DNA of 64,000 bases from Ryuthela nishihirai (GCA_038380435.1 JAWZYU010000025.1:28496707-28560706), one strand, 5' to 3'; numbered from the stretch's first letter, positions 1-9,484 are shown. Made by a program: numbers and translations. Notes: generated by a model from the letters alone, not told the origin.

Positions 1-52
1 TTACCCCATTGTGTGCAAAAAAAATGCCTCTCGAAGGTAAAATAACACAACC
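1..52 (+). mobile_element. SINE-A copy, 3' tail only (cut by window edge)
   Basis: The first 52 bases match the extreme 3' end of SINE-A (GTGTGCAAAA, then GGTAAAATAACACAACC). The rest of the copy lies outside the window. Confidence 0.75.
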
Positions 53-1066
53 TTCGGATACTTTTAATCTACAAACACATCCCTCCTACAATCTCCAGAC
101 CCTAAATCTTCGGTTAATCAGTCTCCAAACAACTCTCAATGATCCGAATTGGATGATTGAGAAGAGCTTCAAGTTAAGTGCTCATGGTGCCATGATTTCC
201 ACGTCGTACGATGTAAACAAATGGAAAAAATACATAGTAAAAAAAGTCAGTCTTTTGCCGCAGTTTTTCTTTGATCGTTTAGGTTGAGATGTACAGACCG
301 GATCTTGTTTACAACTATTTCTTTCAGCGATTGCTCTGAACTATTCTTTACTCATTAGAAGAGTAATTGAGTTTATAGAGTAGTAGTAGGAAAATTCCAA
401 ACAAGGAATTAAAAGTAAAAGCATTCTGCTCGCATTCACTGTCATTACAAACTACTTGTACAAGACCTTTCGAGGAATCAAATCCATTTGCAGAGGAATC
501 GATCTGGGGATGAGTCCAAGACATTATTTTTTTATTGCGTGCCTTGGTCTGTTCTGCATGATACGCAGCTGTAAATAGTCCATAAATATATAGAGAGAAG
601 TGCGCAACGAAAATTGACCAAATTGGAAGAAATAAATACAGTGATAAATAGATCACTGAGCTCCTGTTCGCATTTATCTTCTCATTCGAAACAATGATAA
701 AAGCAACGGGGGGGGGGGGGATGCGAGTCACTGGAGCAAGAAATAAGAGGAGAGTAATGGGAAAGAAACCTAATGGATATTTAACGGAAAGAAATACACT
801 CTAATGAAAAATTAATTGGGAGAGAAAACATCCCTTCCGAGAGCTTTAGCCCTTCTAAATTAAGATGAAATTATTTATATATATTGATGGATTAATGGCT
901 AGTTGAAGTTGGCATTTGGTGAAAAATTTCACAGCTGCAAAATGAATGGTTCGTTGTTTTATGATGTATGTGTATGGTAGCGAGTGCTGTCATGTTTACT
1001 GCTCAAAACATTTAAAGGAATATTGTAAGTTTTTATATCTGAGGGATATTAATGTGAACCAAATTG
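53..1066. other. Unassigned AT-rich sequence
   Basis: No recognisable repeat or gene. A minus-strand frame of 127 codons (348-731) has two hydrophobic stretches, but I see no family motif or splice context, so I do not call it a gene. A run of 11 Gs lies at about 709-720. Confidence 0.5.
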
Positions 1067-1074
1067 TCTAGATT

Positions 1075-1277
1075 AGGGGTTCTCAACGTGGGGTACGCGA
1101 TAAAAGTTTTTGAGGTACGCCGCGTGAGAGCTCAGAAGTCGCTAGATATATGTTATATATATGTTTTATTTTATTCCCATTGTTATACTACAATTTTAAC
1201 TATCAATACAAGTGGTACGCCAGTTACATACACATTTCCAGGGGGTAGGTTAAGCATAAAAGTTTGAGAGCCACTGG
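1075..1277. mobile_element. hAT-type MITE with 8-bp target-site duplication
   Basis: A 203-bp element with imperfect terminal inverted repeats (AGGGGTTCTCAACG at the left, the complement of TTGAGAGCCACTGG at the right). It is flanked by the direct repeat TCTAGATT (1067-1074 and 1278-1285). The 8-bp duplication and the GGGGTTCTCAA-type terminus are the hallmarks of hAT elements. It has no coding capacity, so it must have been mobilised in trans. A 5'-truncated relative lies at about 29,636-29,780. Confidence 0.8.
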
Positions 1278-1306
1278 TCTAGATTATAAGGTTACAAGGA
1301 CTCCAA

Positions 1307-1412
1307 GGGTTAGGTTGTTTTATCTAGGGATGGTTTTTTTTTGTGCACAAAATGGGCTAAATATCCAGGCCACGAGGAACTCTAGGGCTCGGGAAAGGTT
1401 GGGAAGAAGGGT
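1307..1412 (-). mobile_element. SINE-A fragment, old and degenerate (3' end)
   Basis: The tail end of SINE-A in reverse orientation (AGGTTGTTTTA, TTTGTGCACAAAATGGGCTAAAT), diverged throughout. It directly precedes the 16-bp minisatellite. Confidence 0.65.
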
Positions 1413-1417
1413 GCCCC

Positions 1418-2100
1418 GTCAATTCATCGCAGCGTCAGCTTATCGCGATGTCAATTTTTCGGAGCGTCAATTTATCGCGATGTCAATTCATTGCAGCGTC
1501 AGCTTATCGCGACGTCAATTTATCACGATGTCAATTCATTGCAGCTTCAGCTTATCGCGACGTCAATTCATCGCAGCGTCAGTTTATAGCAACATCAATT
1601 CATCGCAGCGTCAGCTTATCGCGATGTCAATTCATTGCAGCGTCAGCTTATCGCGACGTCAATTTATCGCGATGTCAATTCATTGCAGCGTCAGCTTATC
1701 GCGACGTCAATTCATCAAAGCGTCAATTCATCGCTACGTCAATTTATCACGATGTCAATTCATTGCAGCGTCAGCTTATCGCGACGTCAATTCATCAAAG
1801 CGTCAATTCATCGCGACGTCAATTCATCGCAGCGTCAGCTTATCGCGATGTCAATTCATTGCAGCGTCAGCTTATCGCGATGTCAATTCATTGCAGCGTC
1901 AGCTTATCGCTACGTCAATTTATCACGATGTCAATTCATTGCAGCGTCAGCTTATCGCGACGTCAATTCATCAAAGCGTCAGTTTATTGCGACGTCAGTT
2001 CATCTCAGCGTCAGTTTATTGCGACGTCAGTTCATCGCAGCGTGTTCATTACGACGTCAATACATCGTAGCGTGCGTGAGTCACGTAGCTTGCATGAGTT
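1418..2100. repeat. 16-bp minisatellite with alternating subunits
   Basis: About 43 tandem copies of a 16-bp unit with consensus GTCARYTYATYGCRRY. Two versions largely alternate (GTCAATTCATTGCAGC and GTCAGCTTATCGCGAC), giving a 32-bp dimer, with a third version, GTCAATTTATCGCGAT. Many units contain TCGCGA. Overlapping frames across the array look like long ORFs only because the repeat lacks stop codons. Confidence 0.9.
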
Positions 2101-2295
2101 CATCGCAGCGATAGGTTTTTTTCGACTTTCTAAATCTGTGATAAAAAGAATTATTTTCAATTTTGAGGCGGTTCAAACATGCGTCATAAGAATTTCCCAC
2201 CGAAATTAATTAAAACTTAAATAACAAGTATTATATATATATACCATTTAATATAACATTTATAAATATATAAAATAATTATATACCATTTAATA

Positions 2296-3390
2296 CCATA
2301 AATGATTTGTTCAATACAAAATTAAATAGTGCTATTTATCTATATGCTGATGACATTGTTTTAATAAACAGTCAGAAATATTTAAATGATAGCATTTCAG
2401 AGGTTCAAACAGATTACAATAATATTATTAGATGGTTAAATTATAATAAAATCTATTTAAATGAGAAAAAAACAAAACTGATGATTATTCATTCACCAGG
2501 ATTTCGTATTCATCAAAACCTCTTTATCAAAACTCATAAAATAAATTGCAGAAAAAAGGATGCTTCAAATTATGAATCATTATGCAGTTGCCCACTTGTT
2601 GAGCAAGTAAATAAAATAAATTACTTAGGAATCATTTTTGATGAATATTTTAGGTGGAATGCCCATATATCCCACATATGTGAAAGCTTGAGAATATCGG
2701 CGACATGGCGATAAAAATTCAAAAATTGAAATACGTATTAAATATGGAAACATGTGTCCTATTTTATAAAGCAATATGCGAATCTATTTTAAATTATGGA
2801 ATAATTGTGCATGGAACAACTAACTTAACTAACATAAATAAAATAGAAAAACTGCAGTCTATAATAGCTAAAAATATTATTCCGTTTCATTTGCAAAAAA
2901 TTTATAAAACTTCTACCGATAGATTAAAATTTTTAAATATTTTGTCCTACAGCAATTTATATAAATATAATGTAATAATTAAAAATTTTTTTGACGAAAC
3001 TTACAAACTAAAAATTCAACATAATAAAAATACAAGACTTCAAAACCAGGGTTATTACAAATTGCCAAATTTTCGAAATAATTACGGGAAACATACCTCC
3101 GAATATCAAGTACCACTTATATTTAATGCTATTCCAAAAGAATTACTAAATATAGATTCTTTTAGAAGACTTAAAATGGAATAAAAAAATTATTTGGTAT
3201 TTTCTAGTTAACTGATTTTTATGTGTTGTGTTTTGTGAATTTATTTGATGTACACCATTTTTGTGGCTGAATGACTTATGTTAATATAATTTATTCATTT
3301 TCCTGCAGATAAGCTATTTAGCTTTGCGGGTCAAAGTGTAAATGTATTTGTATTCTTTACTCTTATGAATAAAAATTATATTCTAAAAAA
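2296..3390 (+). mobile_element. LINE, 5'-truncated copy A (3' half of RT ORF and 3' UTR)
   Basis: Near-identical to the 3' half of the LINE at 4,540-10,866. It starts within the reverse transcriptase just before the YADD box and ends in a 3' UTR with an A-rich tail (TTATATTCTAAAAAAAAA). 5' truncation is normal for target-primed reverse transcription. This copy is valuable because its sequence at about 2,430 is the uninterrupted version of the site where the LTR element inserted in copy B. Confidence 0.85.
2307..3184 (+). pseudogene. LINE reverse transcriptase, C-terminal half, frameshifted
   Basis: Two overlapping frames (2307-2714 and 2705-3184) together encode the RT catalytic box (YLYADDIVLI) and the following thumb and C-terminal region (WLNYNKIYLNEKKTKLMI, NKINYLGIIFDE, LNYGIIVHG). 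In CR1/Jockey-like LINEs the YADD aspartates bind the catalytic metals. The frame changes at about 2,705. The N-terminal endonuclease and RT motifs 0-B are missing because the copy is 5'-truncated. Non-functional. Confidence 0.85.
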
Positions 3391-3655
3391 AAATATGCAT
3401 TTTAAAAGTTTGCGTATATTTATTTCATTATTAAGCATTCAATTATGAATGATTTTTTTATTGTTAAATATTCCAGTTCCCTTAACTATTTAAATCCTCA
3501 ATGAATATTCTTGAAAATCGACATTTAAATAGATTTGAATACGATATTTAATTTACCTTCAGTCATATTTTTTAGTTAAATGCATATTTTTAAAGTTATA
3601 AAGCTTCGAAGTTCGATTCCCATTGAGATAACATGGAAATACATTCGCAGATTTT
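3391..3655. other. Unassigned AT-rich spacer
   Basis: Nothing recognisable between the LINE tail and the next SINE. Confidence 0.5.
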
Positions 3656-4022
3656 AGGTTGGGTTGTTTTACCTCTGAGCGGCACTTTTTTGCACACCAT
3701 GGGCTAAATGGCCAGGTCACAAGGACCCCGAAGGCTCAAAGAAGGTTGGGGGAGGCGACCTACCTGAACAGCTGTTGGGAGACATATGGTAGCCTCCCGT
3801 CAAGGCTATCCAGCGTGTTCTTTAACGTGCATAGGGTATGGCTCTCCCGCACACGAAGCCACGGCTTAACGTCCAATGCAACGGATGGCGTCCTTTCCAA
3901 GCCCATCGGTGTCCCCTACTGACCGTGGGAAGGGCGGGGAGTTCTGTGGAGATAAATCTCAACGCTGACCCAGCTGGGATTCGAACATGGGAACTACAGA
4001 TTATGAACCTGACACACTCTAT
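3656..4022 (-). mobile_element. SINE-A copy, nearly full length, degenerate head
   Basis: Reverse-oriented SINE-A, from the tail (GTTGGGTTGTTTTACC) through the conserved block. The A-box end is diverged (ATTATGAACCTGACACACTC), so it is unlikely to be transcribed now. Confidence 0.85.
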
Positions 4023-4539
4023 TACGAAACGTAACCGCATCATTTATTTTTTTTTTATTATTCATTATGTGAATGGAAATCCACATTCGATGCAGCATAA
4101 CTTCGAAAATAAGCTTTTTACGGAAAATTGTCATTAGGGAAGAATTGAAGTCACTCAATTCTCCCTAAAACCACAATTTTCAACAATTTATTGCTTAATA
4201 TTTAAAGAATTGTTGAATCTGGAACATTTAACGGCAGGCGCCGCTGTCACACTCTTCCTAAAAATTTTTTCCAAAAAATTGATGAAAACTGGAAAAATCG
4301 TCAAATTTCAAAAATCACGTTTATGTTAGTGAACGATTTTTTTTTAGAATAAATGAATTTTATCTTCTGAAATAAATTTTCATGAGTAGAAAAAGTTAGT
4401 TAAATTTTTCTACTTCTGTAATTCTTAAAACATTAAACGAATATCTGAGATCTTCAAGTTATCTCAGGTAACATTTTTTTTTCCATAAAAAAACTTATTT
4501 TCTAAGTTAGCTCTGAATATGTTTTCCAATTTTTTTTTT
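4023..4539. other. Unassigned AT-rich sequence
   Basis: About 520 bp with no repeat family or coding signal recognised. Confidence 0.5.
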
Positions 4540-4836
4540 TAGAATATAATTTTTATTCACAACAGTAAAGAATACAAATACATTTACAATTTGACCCGCA
4601 AAGCTCAATAGCTTATCTGCAGGAAAATGAATAAATTATATTAAACATAGGTCATTCCGCCACAAAGATGGTGTACATCAAATAAATCCACAAAACATAA
4701 ACATCAGCTAACTAGAAAATACCAAATAATCTTTTAATTCCATTTTAAGTCTTCTAAAAGAATCTATATTTAGTAATTCTTTTGGAATAGCATAAATATA
4801 AGTGGTACTTGATATTCGGAGGTATGTTTCCCGTAA

Positions 4837-5359
4837 TTATTTCGAAAATTTGACAATTTGTAAAAACCTTGGTTTTGAAGTCGTATTTTTATTATGTTGA
4901 ATTTTTAGTTTGTAAGTTTCGACAAAAATTTTTTTAATTATTACATTATATTTATATAAATTGCTGTAGGATAAAAGATTTAAAAATTTTAATCTATCGG
5001 TAGAAGTTTTATAAATTTTTTGCAAATGAGATGGAATAATATTTTTAGCTATTATAGACTGCAGTTTTTCTATTTTATTTATGTTAGTTAAGTTAGTTGT
5101 TCCATTCACAATTATTCCATAATTTAAAATAGATTCGCATATTGCTTTATAAAATAGTACACGTTTCCATATTTAATACGTATTTCAATTTTTGAATTTT
5201 TATCGCCGATATTCTCAAGCTTTCACATATGTGGGATATATGGGCATTCCACCTAAAATATTCATCAAAAATGATTCCTAAGTAATTTATTTTATTTACT
5301 TGCTCAACAAGTGGGCAACTGCATAATGATTCATAATTTGAAGCATCCTTTTTCTGCAA
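4837..5359 (-). pseudogene. LINE copy B reverse transcriptase, C-terminal part
   Basis: Minus-strand frames (5359-5147 and 5109-4837) match the C-terminal RT region of copy A (NKINYLGIIFDEYFRWNAH, TNLTNINKIEKLQSIIAKN). They continue the reading frame that stops at 9,485 on the other side of the LTR element. A small indel near 5,150 breaks the frame. Confidence 0.8.
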
Positions 5360-5483
5360 TTTATTTTATGAGTTTTGATAAAGAGGTTTTGATGAATATG
5401 AAATCCTGGTGAATGAATAATGATCAGTTTTGTTTTTTTCTCATTTAAATAGATTTTATTATGATTTAACCATCTAATAATAT

Positions 5484-6119
5484 TGTTACGACAGAAGGAA
5501 TCTGGCAACCGAAAGCAAAGTTTCAGCCAACGAATAAGAACGTTGGGAGAATTTGGAGAAGAAGAGTGGAGCGTTAACGGTCGTTGTATTGTAACGGTCG
5601 TTGTGTTGTAACGGTCGTGAGTTCGAAAATGGACGGTGAGCTGTTCTGAGACAGTGCGCGTAAGTATCAAGAAGTAACTTGATGTGTTGTGTATACGCGG
5701 AAGGATAAAAGTGGGATCTTTTATCGTTAAGTATCAAGAAGTAACTTGATGTGTTGTGTATACGCGGAAGTATAAAAGTGGGAACTTTTATGGCTAACTT
5801 CGAATGTCTACACGGACTGTCTTTTTGTTCGGCTAGTGTGTGAACAGTTATTAGCACAGGACGAGAATTGGTTTACGAGTGAAGATCTTCGGGTGACCTG
5901 GTAAATCAAGTAAAAGGTAGTATTTAGTAAAATACACAGAGCTGATGTTGTGTGCTCACGCAGGAAGATTGATGACTTGTGCATGTTAATAGTTAATTTG
6001 TTAATAAGATACTTCATCCATATTTCCTTTGTAACAATTTACCTTGTATTGAATTTGGTTTTGAAATATAGCTTTTAATACTCACGCTCAGTGGCTATCC
6101 ATTTTTGTAATCCGCAACA
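5484..6119 (+). repeat. 5' LTR of the gene-carrying retrotransposon
   Basis: A 636-bp long terminal repeat, TG...CA bounded (TGTTACGACAG ... CCGCAACA). I found no difference from the 3' LTR at 8,849-9,484, offset exactly 3,365 bp with no indel. It contains a 67-bp tandem duplication starting at 5,661 and 5,728, each copy with a TATA-like sequence, and three GTAACGGTCGT-type short repeats at about 5,575-5,620. Confidence 0.95.
5771..5778 (+). promoter_or_regulatory. Putative TATA box of the LTR promoter
   Basis: TATAAAAG in the second copy of the 67-bp duplication. The first copy has GATAAAAG at 5,704-5,711, a weaker match. The location in the middle of the LTR fits a U3 promoter. The same site recurs at 9,136-9,143 in the 3' LTR. 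Confidence 0.5.
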
Positions 6120-6121
6120 TT

Positions 6122-6138
6122 TGGTGTCAGAAGTGGGA
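6122..6138 (+). other. Primer-binding site (tRNA-Leu-like)
   Basis: TGGTGTCAGAAGTGGGA begins two bases after the 5' LTR. It starts with the obligatory TGG complementary to tRNA CCA. The following TGTCAGAAGTGGGA resembles the complement of a tRNA-Leu 3' end as I recall it from insects. This is where minus-strand cDNA synthesis would start. Confidence 0.8.
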
Positions 6139-6151
6139 TTAATTTAATTGA

Positions 6152-8902
6152 ATGCCTTTCACTAGAAGTATGGATGAGTTAATAAAGCTGATGACTGATA
6201 TGAAAGCCGATATGGCCGCACAATATAATGAGTTGAGAACTGAGATAGTTTCTCAAAAAGATGACTTGAAAGCCGAAATGGCCGCACAAAATACTGAGAT
6301 GAGAGCTGAAGTGGCTTCTCAAGTTGGTAAGTTTATTGATCACTTCAAGGATCATAAAACCGAACTCAATAGACAATGCAATAGTTTAAATGTTGAATTT
6401 GTCAGTGAAAAAGATGATCTTGATAGTGTTACGTTAGATTGTAAACATGGAAAAGAAAAAGAGAAAGGCAACGCATATAAAAATGTGGATCTGCTACTGG
6501 AAATCAAGAATCGTAGAGATAGCGCAGAAAATGCCTTTGACCACGCAACTACTGGTAATGCATGGCAGAGTGTCTATGTCGCTGGTGACATGTCTAGGAA
6601 CTGTGAAGAACAATCACACAGATCAGAGAGCTGCGAGACTATACAGTACGCTTTGCACTTCAAAATACCTAGGTATACAAGTCTGGCACGATCTGAAGAG
6701 AGATCCACACGAAAGGTATTCTATTCCTCGCTCTCAGCAAAATGCGTCATGGACAATTATCGCAAAGGCAGAGTAACGAGTGGTAATGAAGGGGAACGAA
6801 ACAGAGTTTACGTTTCGCAGAGTGGTCCGAGTAAAGAAGAGGCGTCCATTCATCATAGATACAAAGTGCCATTCGACTTTACCGCGGAAGTCGGAGAGAT
6901 TTTTCCGAAGCATATAGCCACACTCGAATCGTTTATAGAAAGTGGGGATTTAAGGAAGAGGAATTCCGAAGGATGGCTTAGAAGCATAACGGGTGATGCT
7001 AGTAAAAGAGCTTCAGGCAGAGACAGTACTTCAAAGACTAACTTTCTGGATGAAACTAAGCCTCAGAGTTACGATCAGAGAGAAGTAAAGCCCTCAGACA
7101 ATCTCAACGAAACCATGCTGAATTTCTTTTCTGAACAGTCAATGTGCAGATTTGGACATTATAACCATTTAGATTATAAGGATATAGAAAAGTTTTATCA
7201 CGACTACAAGAGCTCTAAAGTGGACAATATCATGTTACAGAACTCGTCGCTGATCTCCAGAATGAACAATTTGGCAATCATGACTGATGTTTCCCTGGCT
7301 AATTACAATGAGAGCTCCAAGAAAGTGAATTCCGAAGAAACAGCAACTATGACCTCCTCGGGTCATGTGTTTTGCTGGAGACCCGAGTGGCGCCATCGGA
7401 TGGTAGATGAAAACAGCACAGGAGGTGTCGGCAACAAAGTGAGTCTTGTCTTGGCTCCTGCACTTGCTGCTTTAGGTCTCAAGGTCCCTATGATCTCCGG
7501 TCGTGCTCTCCAATTGACGGGAGATACTCTGTACAAATTGGAATCCATCCCTGGCTTCACAGTCGACTGCACTAAAGATAAAATCGAGCAGATGATGGAA
7601 GACGTCGGATGCTGCATCGTAGGACAGACAGAGGAGCTGGTGCCAACAGATAAGGAGATTTACCGCTGCAAGGATCTGATGGCTACCATAGATAGCGTTC
7701 CTCTAATGATATGCTCAATTGTGTCCAAAAAGCTGGCTGAAGGAGTGTGTGCTTTGGTTTATGATGTGGAATTCGGAAAAGGAGCTATTGATCTCATCAG
7801 TACAGAAGATGTTGCTGTTGATTTAGTTAAGAAAGTGGTTGCAGCATCACAAGCTCGTGGAATGAAGAGTTTGAGTTGTTCAGCTGTTACCAGCAACATG
7901 GATTCACCTCTTGAAAACTCTGTTGACAACTCTCTGGAAGTGATGGAAGCTGTTCAGTGTTTCCTTGGTAACGGATCCTTAGAACTGCAAGAGCTCGTCG
8001 AAGAGTTAGGAGAACTTCTGCGTTTTGTGAACATTGTGGATAATAGGGTAGATGAAGCATCACGTGTCCGTAAGGTTCTGCATAACGGCAATGCTTTGAA
8101 CAAGTTTCGTAACATGTTAATAGAACAAGGAGTATCTGAAGATGTTGCAAGCTGGCTATGTGAAGGTAAAACAGAAAAAATATTGCTAGCAGCCCGACAC
8201 ATCACTGATTTCACTTATACAGGAGAAACAGGTAAGGTTGTCGGATTAGAAGCTGCAATTCTAGCAAGAGTATGGAAGGAGGAGATGGACCGAAGAGCTA
8301 AAAAGAATTATGGAGCTGATATTATAGTTGTGAAGCACCTTGGGGATCAAATTGAATCAGGTGAAATATGGCTGAAGGTTCATCACGACAGTTCTGAATT
8401 AAGTGAAAGTCAACTGACAAAAGGGTCAGACTGGAGGATGAAACTCCTCCCTAGATTTTATGTCACTAATGACTTTCATTCCTTGTTACTGTTGATAGAA
8501 GTAAAAATCCAAAGAAGAAAACTTTCGACAAAGAAGAAAACTTTTTACAGGTTTTGCACGAAAACTCTTAGTCGATTCTTCTCCCTGCGGAGACATAAAC
8601 GTGTTCACAAGGGCTATAGGCCTTACACGTATTATATTTGTGGACGAGGCTTCAGTCAGAAAAGAAATCTAAGTCATAATGAGATTCGCTTTCATTTTGA
8701 CACAGACGTGGAATATCGCATTCGTCGACGTCCAGCTACAAAGAGCAAGGTGGTTCACGTGGATCGTTTGACCCCGTTTCATCGAAGAACTGAAGAAACT
8801 TTGGAATCCAGAATTGTTCGGGACGAACAAGACCTAGGAAGGGGGCAGTGTTACGACAGAAGGAATCTGGCAACCGAAAGCAAAGTTTCAGCCAACGAAT
8901 AA
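6152..8902 (+). CDS. Chimeric 916-aa ORF: gag-like coiled coil, thymidine-phosphorylase-like domain, C2H2 piece, integrase tail
   Basis: Residues 1-95 form a charged coiled coil with a 22-residue internal duplication (KADMAAQ / KAEMAAQ), as in some gypsy Gag starts. GDMSRNC (145-151) could be the relic of a CCHC knuckle. Residues 152-340 are unrecognised. Residues about 341-757 are homologous to thymidine phosphorylase (MVDENSTGGVGNKVSLVLAP, PMISGRALQLTG, LYKLESIPGF, SIVSKKLAEG). Relative to the E. coli enzyme, Lys84 and His85 of DKHSTGG are Glu420 and Asn421, and Arg171 is Lys507. The equivalents of Ser86, Ser95, Ser113, Thr123, Ser186 and Lys190 are kept, so catalysis is doubtful though the fold may persist. 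Residues 808-844 are a broken C2H2 finger (RRHKRVHKG, CGRGFSQKRNL). Residues about 853-885 (ATKSKVVHVDRLTPF) match gypsy integrase C-termini. The last 18 codons lie in the 3' LTR. The homologous segment contains no introns, which suggests capture as cDNA. Start chosen: the first ATG after the primer site. Confidence 0.85.
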   Translation: MPFTRSMDELIKLMTDMKADMAAQYNELRTEIVSQKDDLKAEMAAQNTEMRAEVASQVGKFIDHFKDHKTELNRQCNSLNVEFVSEKDDLDSVTLDCKHGKEKEKGNAYKNVDLLLEIKNRRDSAENAFDHATTGNAWQSVYVAGDMSRNCEEQSHRSESCETIQYALHFKIPRYTSLARSEERSTRKVFYSSLSAKCVMDNYRKGRVTSGNEGERNRVYVSQSGPSKEEASIHHRYKVPFDFTAEVGEIFPKHIATLESFIESGDLRKRNSEGWLRSITGDASKRASGRDSTSKTNFLDETKPQSYDQREVKPSDNLNETMLNFFSEQSMCRFGHYNHLDYKDIEKFYHDYKSSKVDNIMLQNSSLISRMNNLAIMTDVSLANYNESSKKVNSEETATMTSSGHVFCWRPEWRHRMVDENSTGGVGNKVSLVLAPALAALGLKVPMISGRALQLTGDTLYKLESIPGFTVDCTKDKIEQMMEDVGCCIVGQTEELVPTDKEIYRCKDLMATIDSVPLMICSIVSKKLAEGVCALVYDVEFGKGAIDLISTEDVAVDLVKKVVAASQARGMKSLSCSAVTSNMDSPLENSVDNSLEVMEAVQCFLGNGSLELQELVEELGELLRFVNIVDNRVDEASRVRKVLHNGNALNKFRNMLIEQGVSEDVASWLCEGKTEKILLAARHITDFTYTGETGKVVGLEAAILARVWKEEMDRRAKKNYGADIIVVKHLGDQIESGEIWLKVHHDSSELSESQLTKGSDWRMKLLPRFYVTNDFHSLLLLIEVKIQRRKLSTKKKTFYRFCTKTLSRFFSLRRHKRVHKGYRPYTYYICGRGFSQKRNLSHNEIRFHFDTDVEYRIRRRPATKSKVVHVDRLTPFHRRTEETLESRIVRDEQDLGRGQCYDRRNLATESKVSANE
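8837..8848 (+). other. Polypurine tract
   Basis: AGGAAGGGGGCAG-type purine run directly before the 3' LTR. It is the expected primer for plus-strand DNA synthesis. The ORF reads through it. Confidence 0.75.
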
Positions 8903-9484
8903 GAACGTTGGGAGAATTTGGAGAAGAAGAGTGGAGCGTTAACGGTCGTTGTATTGTAACGGTCGTTGTGTTGTAACGGTCGTGAGTTCGAAAATGGACG
9001 GTGAGCTGTTCTGAGACAGTGCGCGTAAGTATCAAGAAGTAACTTGATGTGTTGTGTATACGCGGAAGGATAAAAGTGGGATCTTTTATCGTTAAGTATC
9101 AAGAAGTAACTTGATGTGTTGTGTATACGCGGAAGTATAAAAGTGGGAACTTTTATGGCTAACTTCGAATGTCTACACGGACTGTCTTTTTGTTCGGCTA
9201 GTGTGTGAACAGTTATTAGCACAGGACGAGAATTGGTTTACGAGTGAAGATCTTCGGGTGACCTGGTAAATCAAGTAAAAGGTAGTATTTAGTAAAATAC
9301 ACAGAGCTGATGTTGTGTGCTCACGCAGGAAGATTGATGACTTGTGCATGTTAATAGTTAATTTGTTAATAAGATACTTCATCCATATTTCCTTTGTAAC
9401 AATTTACCTTGTATTGAATTTGGTTTTGAAATATAGCTTTTAATACTCACGCTCAGTGGCTATCCATTTTTGTAATCCGCAACA
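8849..9484 (+). repeat. 3' LTR of the gene-carrying retrotransposon
   Basis: 636 bp, same sequence by eye as the 5' LTR. It begins TGTTACGACAG and ends CCGCAACA, and is followed by ATAT, the second copy of the target duplication. Apparent identity of the two LTRs means very recent insertion, because LTRs are made identical at integration and diverge afterwards. Confidence 0.95.

Larger units (their letters stand above)
6120..8848 (+). mobile_element. Internal region of non-autonomous LTR retrotransposon carrying captured host gene
   Basis: Only 2.7 kb lie between the LTRs. Protease, RT, RNase H and the integrase catalytic core are all absent. What remains is the primer-binding site, a gag-like start, a long segment homologous to thymidine phosphorylase, a C2H2 zinc-finger fragment, an integrase-like C-terminal tail and a polypurine tract. 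The element must depend on a relative for reverse transcription and integration. The whole element is 5,484-9,484 with a 4-bp ATAT target duplication (5,480-5,483 and 9,485-9,488). Confidence 0.9.

Noticed and set aside
348..731. 127-codon minus-strand ORF with hydrophobic segments, possible receptor exon
   Set aside because: No recognisable family motif, no convincing splice sites and no neighbouring exons. Too weak to call.
1418..2100. CRISPR-like array
   Set aside because: No unique spacers between repeats, and the host is clearly a eukaryote. It is a plain minisatellite. The same applies to 36.7-38.2 kb.
1264..2209. ORFs of 159-268 codons rich in SVNSSRRQFIA-like repeats
   Set aside because: Translations of the 16-bp minisatellite in several frames. 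No non-repeat part supports a protein.
5296..6017. Minus-strand ORFs inside the LTRs (69-124 codons), repeated at 8,736-9,382
   Set aside because: They occur twice only because the LTR is repeated. Antisense to the element, no family similarity.
6152..8902. Reading the 916-codon ORF as an ordinary host thymidine phosphorylase gene
   Set aside because: It lies exactly between two LTRs with primer site and polypurine tract, is fused to integrase-like sequence, ends inside the LTR and has no introns, so it belongs to the mobile element.
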